Assembly: GCA_033720955.1 (NCBI GenBank)
Contig: JAWWBN010000033.1
Location: 1-24,254, forward strand
Source: JAWWBN01 sp033720955
GTDB taxonomy: Bacteria; Acidobacteriota; Thermoanaerobaculia; Multivoradales; JAHEKO01
Direction: 5' to 3'
DNA length: 24,254 nt
Shown piece by piece: positions 14,728 to 21,386 of this stretch. Made by a program: the position numbers and the translations under genes. Position 1 is the stretch's first letter; each line of letters opens with the position of its first letter. Below the pieces are notes generated by a model, which saw only the letters and a list, made by a program, of their open reading frames with translations, had not been told where the DNA came from and did not search any database.

Positions 14728-15402
14728 TCAGCCAGGCTGCGGGTCGCCCGCTGGGACCGCCTTCGGATCGGGCACCAGGATCCCTCCCGAGATCACCATC
14801 CTCACCCCCGCCTCGACGCTGATCGGGAGGTCGATGGTGTCCTTCCGCGGAACCATGAGCAGGTAGCCGCCGGTCGGGTTGGGAGTGGTGGGGAGAAAGA
14901 CCATGAGCAGGTCGCCGAGCTCGGGGTGGAGGTAGCCCCAGCGCGCCGAGCCGGTCACGAAGGCCATGGCGAAGGTGTCGGGGTGGGGATAGCGGATGAG
15001 GATCACCCGCTTGAACGCCTCCCGCTGCTCCTCGGAGAAGACGCCGACGATCCCCTTGGTGGAGGAGTAGACCGACTTGGCCACCGGGATCTTGTCGATG
15101 AGACGCTCCACCGCCACGATGAGCCGCTTGCCGAAGACGTTGGTCGACAGCCAGCCCAGGGTGAGGATGACGGTGAGGGTGAGGGCGGCGCCCAGCCCCG
15201 GGATGCGCACGCCGGGGTACCAGCGGTCCACGACCGAGTAGAGAAGGGGCGCGAAGGCCCCGTCCATCAACTGGAAGAGCCGCACCACGATCCACACGGT
15301 GAGCGCCGCGGGGATCAGCGTCAGAAGCCCGGTGATCAGCAGGCGGCGGATACGCACGGCCAGGGTCGGGCGCGAGGTCGAGGCCGAGGTGGCGTGGGAC
15401 AT
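14728..15402 (-). CDS. DUF502 family membrane protein
   Basis: The 224-residue protein matches DUF502. It has two N-terminal transmembrane helices, near 17-40 and 65-90, separated by a short periplasmic segment. The conserved block IPVAKSVYSSTKGIVGVFSEE (about 107-127) follows, then RVILIRYPHPDTFAMAFVTGSA and VFLPTTPNPTGGYLLMVPRKD. Bacterial and plant members (such as LIKE COV) are membrane proteins without a defined biochemical activity; the plant proteins affect vascular patterning and membrane traffic. ATG 15402 is chosen because the upstream in-frame 33 codons run into the divergent fadI promoter region and are not conserved-looking. TAGGCT 8 nt upstream of the ATG suggests leaderless expression. 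The gene converges on the TSP3 gene; the 213-bp stretch between them (14515-14727) shows no gene and only weak GC-rich hairpins. Confidence 0.88.
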   Translation of the reverse strand: MSHATSASTSRPTLAVRIRRLLITGLLTLIPAALTVWIVVRLFQLMDGAFAPLLYSVVDRWYPGVRIPGLGAALTLTVILTLGWLSTNVFGKRLIVAVERLIDKIPVAKSVYSSTKGIVGVFSEEQREAFKRVILIRYPHPDTFAMAFVTGSARWGYLHPELGDLLMVFLPTTPNPTGGYLLMVPRKDTIDLPISVEAGVRMVISGGILVPDPKAVPAGDPQPG

Positions 15403-15410
15403 TGGGCCGC

Positions 15411-15416
15411 AGCCTA
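15411..15416 (-). promoter_or_regulatory. Putative -10 box of the DUF502 gene
   Basis: The minus strand reads TAGGCT, then 8 nt, then ATG 15402. There is no Shine-Dalgarno site between them. The spacing fits a leaderless mRNA, like several other genes here. No clear -35 box. Confidence 0.35.
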
Positions 15417-15457
15417 TCAACGCGCCCGCGAGCTCTGCGACGGCCGGACGGCTCGCG

Positions 15458-15463
15458 TACAAT
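15458..15463 (+). promoter_or_regulatory. Putative -10 box of fadI
   Basis: TACAAT (5 of 6 consensus bases), preceded by GCG, lies about 52 nt before the fadI start. The -35 position, 17 bp upstream, reads CTGCGA and is weak. Predicted transcription start is near 15470, giving a leader of about 45 nt that contains the GGGAGG ribosome site. Confidence 0.4.
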
Positions 15464-15515
15464 CTAGGCGTAGCCGCTGCCGCCCCGGAGCGGCGATCCA
15501 CCCGGGAGGTTCCCC

Positions 15516-16973
15516 ATGTCCGTGCACGAAGCCCCAGGCGGCGACGCGCCGCCGCCGGAGACTCCGCTGCCCCCCCTGAACGACGCTTCGGCGGCCGAGG
15601 AGATCGGCCCCCGCGCCGACACCGTGTGGACCCGCGGGGCGGGCGCCGTCCCGGCCCCGGCGCGGGTGGCCACCAACCGGCTCTCGGGCCCCGGCGGCCG
15701 GGTCGCCATCCTCGACGGGTGCCGCACTCCGTTCTGCAAGGCGGGCACGGAGCTGGCCGACATGGACGTGGTGGACATGACCGGGGTGGCCGTCGCCGAG
15801 CTGGTCACCCGCAGCGACATCGACCCCGGGGAGATCGATCTCTCCATCTTCGGGGTGGTGATGCCGGCCCTCCACGCCCCCAACCTGGGGCGGGAGGCGC
15901 TCTTCCGGGCCAGCCTGCCCATGACCATCCCCGGCACCACCGTGAATCTCGCCTGCGCCTCCTCCAACCGCGCCATCACCTCCGGCGCCGAGGCCATCCT
16001 CTCCGGACAGTGCGACGTGGTGCTCGCCGGAGGCGCGGAGTCCCTCAGCAACGTGCCCATCCAGTACCCCCGGTCGGGCGCGAAGAAGCTGATGAAGCTC
16101 AACCGCGCCAAGACGGCGGCCCAGAAGCTGTCGGTGATCGGCAGTGTCCGACCCGCCGATCTCGCGCCGGTGCCGCCCGCCATCGCCGAGCACACCACGG
16201 GCCAGACGATGGGGCAGTCGGCGGAGAAGATGGCCAAGGAGAACGACATCTCCCGTCGGGCGCAGGACGAGATCGCGCTGCTCTCCCACACCCGGGCGGC
16301 CGCCGCCCAGGCCGAGGGCCGCTTCGACGGCCAGATCGTCGCCACCTTCCCCAAGCCGCGCTACGACCGCACCGTGGACCGCGACAACGGGGTCCGCGCC
16401 GACTCCTCCATGGAGGCGCTGGCGGGTCTCCGGCCGGTCTTCGACAAGCGGTACGGCTCCATCACGGCCGGCAACGCCAGCCCCATCACCGACGGCGCGG
16501 CGGCGGTGCTGCTGGCTAGCGAGGAGAAGGCCAAGGCGCTGGGGATCGAGCCGCTGGGGTACCTGCGCTCCTTCGCCTACGCCGCGCTGGACCCGGGGAG
16601 CCAGCTTCTGCAGGGGCCGGCCTACGCCGCCCCGATGGCGCTGGAGAAGGCGGGCGTCACCCTGGCCGACTGCGACCTGGTGGAGATGCACGAGGCCTTC
16701 GCCGCCCAGATCCTCTCCAACATGAAGGCCTTCGCCTCGCGGAAGTTCGCCGCCCACGAGCTCGGCCGCAGCGAGCCGCTCGGGGAGATCGACCTGGAGC
16801 GCACCAACGTCAACGGCGGCTCGATCGCCATCGGCCACCCGTTCGGAGCCACCGGCGCCCGGGTCACCATGCAGCTCCTCTTCGAGATGCGGCGGCGCGG
16901 CGTGGAGCTGGGTCTGATGACGGTGTGCGCCGCCGGCGGAGTGGGCTTCGCGATGGTCGTCGAGCGCGCCTAG
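15516..16973 (+). CDS. fadI: Acetyl-CoA C-acyltransferase, FadI-type thiolase
   Basis: The 485-residue enzyme carries out the last step of fatty-acid beta-oxidation, thiolytic cleavage of 3-ketoacyl-CoA. Catalytic residues are all present: nucleophile C147 (NLACASSN), H392 (EMHEAFAAQ), H441 (GGSIAIGHPFGATGAR) and C471 (TVCAAGGVG). Motifs specific to the FadI branch rather than FadA include PVPPAIAEHTTGQTMGQSAEKMAKEN and the LGYLRSFAYAALDPGSQLLQGP segment. The first 60 residues before GRVAILDGCRTPF are Ala/Pro-rich and look disordered; E. coli FadI has only about 13 residues there. A GGGAGG site before ATG 15516 supports the long start. No fadJ partner is in the window; it may lie elsewhere. 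The gene diverges from DUF502 and converges on the phosphatase gene. Confidence 0.92.
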   Translation: MSVHEAPGGDAPPPETPLPPLNDASAAEEIGPRADTVWTRGAGAVPAPARVATNRLSGPGGRVAILDGCRTPFCKAGTELADMDVVDMTGVAVAELVTRSDIDPGEIDLSIFGVVMPALHAPNLGREALFRASLPMTIPGTTVNLACASSNRAITSGAEAILSGQCDVVLAGGAESLSNVPIQYPRSGAKKLMKLNRAKTAAQKLSVIGSVRPADLAPVPPAIAEHTTGQTMGQSAEKMAKENDISRRAQDEIALLSHTRAAAAQAEGRFDGQIVATFPKPRYDRTVDRDNGVRADSSMEALAGLRPVFDKRYGSITAGNASPITDGAAAVLLASEEKAKALGIEPLGYLRSFAYAALDPGSQLLQGPAYAAPMALEKAGVTLADCDLVEMHEAFAAQILSNMKAFASRKFAAHELGRSEPLGEIDLERTNVNGGSIAIGHPFGATGARVTMQLLFEMRRRGVELGLMTVCAAGGVGFAMVVERA

Positions 16974-16995
16974 CTCGGCGGCCGGGAGAGGGAGA

Positions 16996-17011
16996 CCGGG
17001 CGCACGCCCGG
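16996..17011. terminator. GC hairpin between convergent genes, possible bidirectional terminator
   Basis: CCGGGC and GCCCGG form a 6-bp stem around a GCAC loop between the stop codons of fadI and the phosphatase gene. There is no T-tract on either side, so factor-independent termination is uncertain. Confidence 0.35.
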
Positions 17012-18187
17012 CTAGCTCCTCTCGACCGGGGCCGGCTGCGGGGCGCTCACGGGCCGGCGCCCCACCAGCACCAGGGTCAGATCGTCCACCACGGGCTCGT
17101 TGCCCACGTGCCGGTCGAACTCCTGGAGGATGCGGTCGTGGAGCTTGGCGGGTGAGCCGGGGGGTCCGATGACCCGGCGCAGGCGGTCGAAGCCGAAAGA
17201 CTCGCCGGACCCGCCGGCGATCGACTCGACCAGGCCGTCGGTGAACAGCACCAGCAGGTCCCCCGGCTCCAGCCGCGCCTCGCCCGTCGGCAGCTCGATC
17301 TCGGGCCGCAGCCCGAGGGGCAGGGTGCCGGTCCCCAGCTCACGCACCACGCCGCCGGCCTGGCGCAGGAGCGGGAAGGGGTGCCCGGCGCAGACGTACT
17401 CCAACCGTCCCGTAGCCGGGTCCAGCAGGCCGTAGAAGAGGGTCATGAAGGCGCGACGGTCCCCGGTGCGAAAGAGCGACCGATTGAGCAGGGCCGCCAC
17501 CCGCTGCGGCGACGGGTCCACGTCGATCGCGGTCTTGAGGGTCGCGTTGGCGATGGCCATCAGCAGCCCGGCGGCGATCCCGTGGCCGCTGGCGTCGCCC
17601 ACGATCAGGGCGAGCCGCTCTCCGGGCAGGGTCTGGAAGTCGTAGTAGTCGCCCCCCACCTCGTTGGCGTTGCGGTAGGAGTGGGCGAAGTCGTACCCGG
17701 CCAGATCCGGCGAGCTCTGTGGCATCAGGTCGGCCTGGAGCTGGCGGGCGACCTCGAGCTCGTCACGCACCCGCACCCGGTCCACCAGCTCCACCACCAG
17801 CAGAAAGACCAGCAGCGCGACGCTGGCCGAGAACCAGAAGAGGGAGGCCTCCACCGACAGAGAGAAGCCCCATCCGGCGATCTGGAACGAGCTCGAGCGG
17901 AGGACGCCGAGCAGGGCGGCCACGAGGGCGCCGGCGAAGAGGATGCGCCGCACCGGGGAGAGCTTCGCCGAGATTCCCAGGAAGACCACCTTGGCGCCGT
18001 AGGCGAGCCGCGCCAGCCGGCCCTCCGGGAGCTCGGTCTCCTGGTCGCGGGCCAGCACCGCATAGGCCTGCGGCGCGTCGCGATCGAAGAGCTGCTTGAA
18101 GTCGCGGACGTTGAGACCCTGGGTGTAGTCCACGAGGAAGCGGCGGGTCCGGTCCACGTAGCGGGCGGCGCGGGAGGCTCTCGTCAC
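17012..18187 (-). CDS. Membrane-bound SpoIIE/PP2C-type serine phosphatase (RsbU-like)
   Basis: The 391-residue protein has an N-terminal region of about 80 residues (with FLVDYTQGLN and AKVVFLGISAKLSPVRR), two transmembrane helices (about 82-97 and 115-135), a short coiled linker ELEVARQLQADLMPQ (about 144-158) and a PP2C-type phosphatase domain to the end. Metal-binding motifs are intact: GGDYYDF (178-184), GDASGHG (197-203), TDGLVE (near 317) and DDLTLVLV (near 371). Other landmarks are FMTLFYGLLD and CAGHPFPLL. RsbU-like enzymes dephosphorylate anti-sigma-antagonist proteins of general stress or two-component partner-switching pathways. No STAS antagonist or RsbW-like kinase gene is adjacent, so its partner is elsewhere. 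The start is GTG; TAGACT lies 9 nt upstream and no ribosome site is seen. A 15-bp palindrome at 18210-18224 sits near the promoter. Confidence 0.9.
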   Translation of the reverse strand: MTRASRAARYVDRTRRFLVDYTQGLNVRDFKQLFDRDAPQAYAVLARDQETELPEGRLARLAYGAKVVFLGISAKLSPVRRILFAGALVAALLGVLRSSSFQIAGWGFSLSVEASLFWFSASVALLVFLLVVELVDRVRVRDELEVARQLQADLMPQSSPDLAGYDFAHSYRNANEVGGDYYDFQTLPGERLALIVGDASGHGIAAGLLMAIANATLKTAIDVDPSPQRVAALLNRSLFRTGDRRAFMTLFYGLLDPATGRLEYVCAGHPFPLLRQAGGVVRELGTGTLPLGLRPEIELPTGEARLEPGDLLVLFTDGLVESIAGGSGESFGFDRLRRVIGPPGSPAKLHDRILQEFDRHVGNEPVVDDLTLVLVGRRPVSAPQPAPVERS

Positions 18188-18196
18188 GGTGATCCC

Positions 18197-18224
18197 AGTC
18201 TAACTACGGCCGGCTCGGAGCCGG
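18197..18224 (-). promoter_or_regulatory. Putative -10 box and upstream palindrome of the phosphatase gene
   Basis: On the minus strand TAGACT (18202-18197) is 9 nt before the GTG at 18187. A perfect 15-bp palindrome CCGGCTC-G-GAGCCGG (18210-18224) overlaps the spacer, where a regulator could bind. No good -35 box is seen. The operator function is inferred from position only. Confidence 0.3.
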
Positions 18225-18322
18225 GTTTCGGCCCCGGGGCGGGCCCCCGGACCGCCCTGCGCGGACCTCGGCGAGCGGCCTGCGGCCGGCGTCGTCGCGG
18301 TGCCCGCGGGCACGAAGAAAGC

Positions 18323-18351
18323 TTGACGAAACCCGACGGATTTGGTGTAGA
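18323..18351 (+). promoter_or_regulatory. Promoter of the cytochrome c gene
   Basis: TTGACG (18323-18328), a 17-bp spacer and TGTAGA (18346-18351) form a sigma70-type promoter. Transcription should start near 18358, giving a leader of about 107 nt that is strongly structured. The -10 box is only moderately close to consensus. Confidence 0.5.
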
Positions 18352-18365
18352 GTGCGCGGCCCAGA

Positions 18366-18449
18366 GCCGCCGGCCGCTCTGCAGCGGCGGCGGCTGGCCG
18401 GCTGCCCAGGCAGTGTGCCCGGCAGCAGTGTCCCAGGCGAGTCCTGGGA
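18366..18449 (+). promoter_or_regulatory. Three tandem hairpins in the cytochrome c leader
   Basis: Hairpin 1 pairs 18366-18377 with 18384-18394 (11 bp with a bulged G, loop TCTGCA). Hairpin 2 pairs GCTGCC 18401-18406 with GGCAGC 18421-18426. Hairpin 3 pairs TCCCAGG 18431-18437 with CCTGGGA 18443-18449 around CGAGT. The last one runs directly into the ribosome site AAGGAGG (18449-18455), so folding could affect translation or mRNA stability. No known riboswitch is recognised. Confidence 0.45.
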
Positions 18450-18464
18450 AGGAGGAGTTCAGCC

Positions 18465-19190
18465 ATGCGTACTTCGGCGAGCATCTTCATGGTCGTTGGG
18501 GTAGCGCTCGCAACCATCGTCTTCTTCGCCTTCGCCGTGCAGAGAGCCTCGCAGGCCGATGCGGTGGAGCAGGTCGGGGCTCTCCCGCAGAGCACCGTCG
18601 CGGTCGGATCGACCGACGAGCAGGTCCTCCGGGGCCGGTATCTGGTCCGGATCGGGAGCTGCAACGACTGCCACACGCCCTGGGTCTTCGACGAGGAGCT
18701 CGGGGTGGCCAAGCCCGACATGAGCCGGATGCTCTCGGGTCATCCCGACGGCGGCCCCGAGCCGACGGGCACCCTCGGCGCCTACGACATGGGCCTCATC
18801 GGTCCGACGTTCACCAGCTTCGCGCTGCCGTTCGGGGTCCTCTACTCGGCGAACCTGACACCGGACGTGGACACCGGCATCGGAAGCTGGACGGAGCAGA
18901 TGTTCGTCGACATCTTCCGGAAGGGACGTCACCTCGGGGGTGACGGCAGGGGCGTGCTTCCCCCCATGCCGTGGTTCTGGATCCGGAACATGACCGACGA
19001 CGACCTGAAGGCGGTCTACGCCTATCTGAACTCGATCCCGGCGATCCGCAACCCCGTCCCGGCCCACAAGGTCTCGGACGAGGTGGTCTGGCAGTTGCGG
19101 GACGGGCTCGACCGGATGGCCGCGGAGCTCCCGCAGGAGGAGTGGGCCGCCCGGTCGGGGGCGCAGGTCGCCGCCGCCGGTATGCACTGA
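18465..19190 (+). CDS. Mono-heme cytochrome c family protein, membrane-anchored
   Basis: The 241-residue protein has an N-terminal hydrophobic segment (about residues 8-25) that is either a signal peptide or an anchor. A single heme-binding site follows: C66-N-D-C69-H70, where the cysteines bind heme covalently and H70 is the axial ligand. The likely second ligand is M168 in PPMPWF. Surrounding motifs (RGRYLVRIGSCNDCHTP, NLTPDVDTGIGSWTEQMF, FRKGRHLGGDGRGVLPPMPW, LKAVYAYLNSIP) match the class I cytochromes found with alcohol/aldehyde dehydrogenases and other periplasmic oxidoreductases. The segment after heme attachment is longer than in small cytochromes and has an HPDGGPEPTG loop. No dehydrogenase partner is adjacent, so the electron donor is unknown. 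AAGGAGG precedes the start. The gene is monocistronic, with a promoter, a structured leader and a strong terminator. Confidence 0.92.
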   Translation: MRTSASIFMVVGVALATIVFFAFAVQRASQADAVEQVGALPQSTVAVGSTDEQVLRGRYLVRIGSCNDCHTPWVFDEELGVAKPDMSRMLSGHPDGGPEPTGTLGAYDMGLIGPTFTSFALPFGVLYSANLTPDVDTGIGSWTEQMFVDIFRKGRHLGGDGRGVLPPMPWFWIRNMTDDDLKAVYAYLNSIPAIRNPVPAHKVSDEVVWQLRDGLDRMAAELPQEEWAARSGAQVAAAGMH

Positions 19191-19210
19191 AGAGCTCGCG
19201 TTGACCTGAC

Positions 19211-19272
19211 GCGGGGCGATCGCGGCCGCCGGGGCTCACCCCGCGGCCGCCATCGCCCCGCACCCCTTTCTT
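19211..19272 (+). terminator. Large rho-independent terminator after the cytochrome c gene
   Basis: An almost perfect inverted repeat pairs GCGGGGCGAT (19211-19220), GCGGCCGC (19222-19229) and GGGG (19231-19234) with CCCC (19239-19242), GCGGCCGC (19243-19250) and ATCGCCCCGC (19252-19261) around a CTCA loop. The only defects are one C-C mismatch and one bulged C. The T-rich stretch CCCCTTTCTT follows. The -35 box of the tatT promoter begins as the T-tract ends. Confidence 0.85.
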
Positions 19273-19300
19273 GACCCTCCCCGGGCGGCGCGGTTAGATT
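19271..19300 (+). promoter_or_regulatory. Promoter of the TRAP operon
   Basis: TTGACC (19271-19276), an 18-bp spacer and TAGATT (19295-19300) form a sigma70-type promoter. The expected transcription start, near 19307, leaves only about 10 nt before ATG 19317. This excludes the in-frame TTG at 19299 as a start codon and means very short-leader translation. Confidence 0.6.
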
Positions 19301-19316
19301 GACCGCTCGTCTCCCC

Positions 19317-20264
19317 ATGCCCGCCCCGACCCAGCGCGCCGTCAGCGACCCTCCCGCGCGGCGGACGTGGCTGGCGGCTGGTCTCGCCACCGCGCTGGCG
19401 CTGCTCCTGGGCGGCTGCTCGATCCGCGGCCTGGCGATCAACGCCCTGGCCGACTCGCTGGCGAAGAGCGGCGACGTCTTCGCCTCCGACGAGGATCCGG
19501 AGCTGGTGCGCGAGGCGACGCCCTTCGCGCTCAAGACCATCGAGGCGCTGCTGGCGGAGAAGCCGAGCCACCGGGGGCTGCTGCTCTCCGCCTGCCGCGG
19601 CTTCGCCGGCTACGCCTACGCCTTCGTGGAGCTCGACGCCCTCGAGCTCGAGGAGGTCGACTACGAGGCGGCGGAGCGGCAGACGGAGCGGGCGCTCAAG
19701 CTCTACCTGCGCGCGCGGGACTACTGTGTCCGGTCGCTGGCCGAGATCGACCCGGGGATCCGGCGCCGGCTCCAGGTGGAGCCGGAGGCGGCGGTGGCGG
19801 GGCTGGGAGAGGAGGAGGTGCCGCTCTTGTTCTGGACCGCGGCGGCGTGGGGGTCGGCCCTCGGCCTGGCCCTCGACCGCCCCGACCTGACGGTGGACCT
19901 GCCCGCGGTCGAGGCGCTGATCGAGCGGGCGGCCGCCCTGGACGAGAGCTACGGCGACGGGGCGGTGCACGAGGCCCTGATGTCGCTCGCCGCCCTGCCC
20001 CCGGCCATGGGCGGCTCGCCGGAGCGCGCCCGCCACCACTTCGAGCGCGCGGTCGAGCTCTCCGGCGGCCGTTCGGCCAGCCCCTACGTGGGCTTCGCCG
20101 TCAAGGTCTCGATCCAGCAGCAGGACCGCGAGGAGTTCCAGCGGCTGCTCGAGACGGCCCTCGCCGTCGACCCCGACGCCGAGCCCGCGAACCGGCTGCA
20201 GAACATCCTCTCGCAGCGCCGGGCGCGCTGGCTGCTCGAGCGGGTGGACGAGCTCTTTCTGTAG
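19317..20264 (+). CDS. tatT: TRAP transporter T-component lipoprotein (TatT family)
   Basis: The 315-residue product has a lipoprotein signal sequence ending LLLGGC (Cys at about residue 35). A helical TPR-like body follows: ECF-like acidic segments, ELVREATPFALKTIEALLAEKP, CRGFAGYAYAFVELDALE, PLLFWTAAAWGSALGLALDRPDL, GSPERARHHFERAVELSGG and ENILSQ-like RLQNILSQRRARWLLERVDELFL at the end. The FWTAAAWG segment and the Cys-anchored start are typical of the TatT family (PF16811), first described in Treponema pallidum as a TPR protein that associates with the TRAP binding protein. It lies at the head of a tatT-dctP-dctQM operon, the canonical order. ATG 19317 is chosen because an upstream promoter places the mRNA start after the alternative TTG. 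The protein probably sits at the membrane surface and assists ligand delivery. Confidence 0.9.
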   Translation: MPAPTQRAVSDPPARRTWLAAGLATALALLLGGCSIRGLAINALADSLAKSGDVFASDEDPELVREATPFALKTIEALLAEKPSHRGLLLSACRGFAGYAYAFVELDALELEEVDYEAAERQTERALKLYLRARDYCVRSLAEIDPGIRRRLQVEPEAAVAGLGEEEVPLLFWTAAAWGSALGLALDRPDLTVDLPAVEALIERAAALDESYGDGAVHEALMSLAALPPAMGGSPERARHHFERAVELSGGRSASPYVGFAVKVSIQQQDREEFQRLLETALAVDPDAEPANRLQNILSQRRARWLLERVDELFL

Positions 20265-20295
20265 GCGGGCGGGAATTCGGCCGGGGTGGGGCAGG

Positions 20296-20301
20296 TAGGA
20301 T
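20296..20301 (+). promoter_or_regulatory. TAGGAT box directly before dctP
   Basis: TAGGAT is followed by 6 nt and then the dctP ATG at 20308, the same spacing as at other suspected leaderless genes. It may give a secondary promoter inside the TRAP operon. Alternatively, the sequence GGATGAGG acts as a weak ribosome site, so this is uncertain. Confidence 0.3.
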
Positions 20302-20307
20302 GAGGCG

Positions 20308-21315
20308 ATGACCAGGAAGCTCCTCTCCGCCGTTCTCCTGCTGCCGCTGCTGGCCGCCCCGCCGGCGGGCGCGGCGGTGATCAAGCTCGCCACCCTGGTG
20401 CCCGACGGCTCGGTGTGGGAGAAGGCCCTCTCCCGGATGGGATCGGAGTGGCGCGAGGCCACCGCCGGCCGCGTCCAGCTCAGGATCTACCCGGGCGGCG
20501 TGGCCGGGGACGAGGGCGACGTGCTGCGCAAGATGAAGATCGGCCAGCTCCACGCCGCCACCCTCACCAGCGGCGGCCTGGGCGAGATCGACCCGGCCTT
20601 CAACGTCTTCACGATCCCCCTCTTCTTCGACTCCTACGAGGAGCTCTTCCACGTCACCCGGGAGCTCGAGCCGCTGCTGGTCCGGCGGCTGGAGGAGCGC
20701 GGCTACCGCTTCCTCAACTGGGGCCACGCCGGCTGGATCCACGTCTTCTCGACCCGACGGGTGGTCGAGATCGACGACCTGCGGCAGCTCAAGATCTTCG
20801 TCGGCGCCAGCGACGACAAGATGGCGCAGTGGTGGAAGGAGAACGGCTTCCGGGCGGTGCCGCTGTCGGTGACCGACATCCTGACCGGGCTCCAGACGGG
20901 CATGATCGACGTCTACCCCGCGACGCCGCTGGCGGCGCTCTCGCTGCAGTGGTTCCGGCAGACGCCCTACATGCACGGGCTGGGGCTGGCGCCGCTGGTG
21001 GGAGCCACCGTCGTCACCGAGCGCGCCTGGGAGCGGATCGACGAGGCGGACCGCCGGGCGCTGCTGACCTCGGCCGAGAGCGTGGAGGCACGGCTCGAGA
21101 AGGAGATCCCCGGCCAGGACAGCCAGGCCATCGAAGAGATGTCGAAGCGGGGCCTGACGGTGGTCAGAGAGTACGACGAGGGAGCGTGGCGTGAGGCGGC
21201 CGAGACCTTCGCCTCGACGATGGTCAAGCTGCGCGTGCCGCAGGAGATCTACGACCGGGCGGTGGCGGCCAGGGACGCCTACCGCGGCCGCGCCGCGGCC
21301 GGGGGCGCCCGCTGA
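20308..21315 (+). CDS. dctP: TRAP transporter substrate-binding protein (DctP/TatP family)
   Basis: The 335-residue protein has a signal peptide ending PAGAA and is the periplasmic solute receptor of the TRAP system. Family motifs are clear: VIKLATLVPDGSVWEKAL, RIYPGGVAGDEGDVLRKMKIGQLHAA, IPLFFDSYEELFHVTREL, AGWIHVFSTRRVVEIDDLRQLKI, and VPLSVTDILTGLQTGMIDVYPATPLAALSLQWF. In carboxylate-binding relatives such as SiaP, the motif GLKxRV carries the arginine that pairs with the ligand carboxylate. Here the matching residue is F164 (QLKIFVGASDD), so the ligand may be neutral or hydrophobic, or bound differently. Other nearby polar residues could compensate, so this is inference. The gene follows tatT by 43 bp and overlaps the permease reading frame. 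The combination is the TatT-TatP arrangement of Treponema. Confidence 0.93.
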   Translation: MTRKLLSAVLLLPLLAAPPAGAAVIKLATLVPDGSVWEKALSRMGSEWREATAGRVQLRIYPGGVAGDEGDVLRKMKIGQLHAATLTSGGLGEIDPAFNVFTIPLFFDSYEELFHVTRELEPLLVRRLEERGYRFLNWGHAGWIHVFSTRRVVEIDDLRQLKIFVGASDDKMAQWWKENGFRAVPLSVTDILTGLQTGMIDVYPATPLAALSLQWFRQTPYMHGLGLAPLVGATVVTERAWERIDEADRRALLTSAESVEARLEKEIPGQDSQAIEEMSKRGLTVVREYDEGAWREAAETFASTMVKLRVPQEIYDRAVAARDAYRGRAAAGGAR

Positions 21316-21386
21316 TCCGTCTCGGCGGGGCGGCGCGGGCCCTCCGCCGCGTCGAGGAGTCCGTTCCCAACGCGGCCCTGGCCGCC

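Noticed and set aside
19299..19316. TTG start for tatT
   Set aside because: It lies inside the predicted -10 box, so it would be upstream of the transcript start; ATG 19317 also starts just before the lipoprotein signal.
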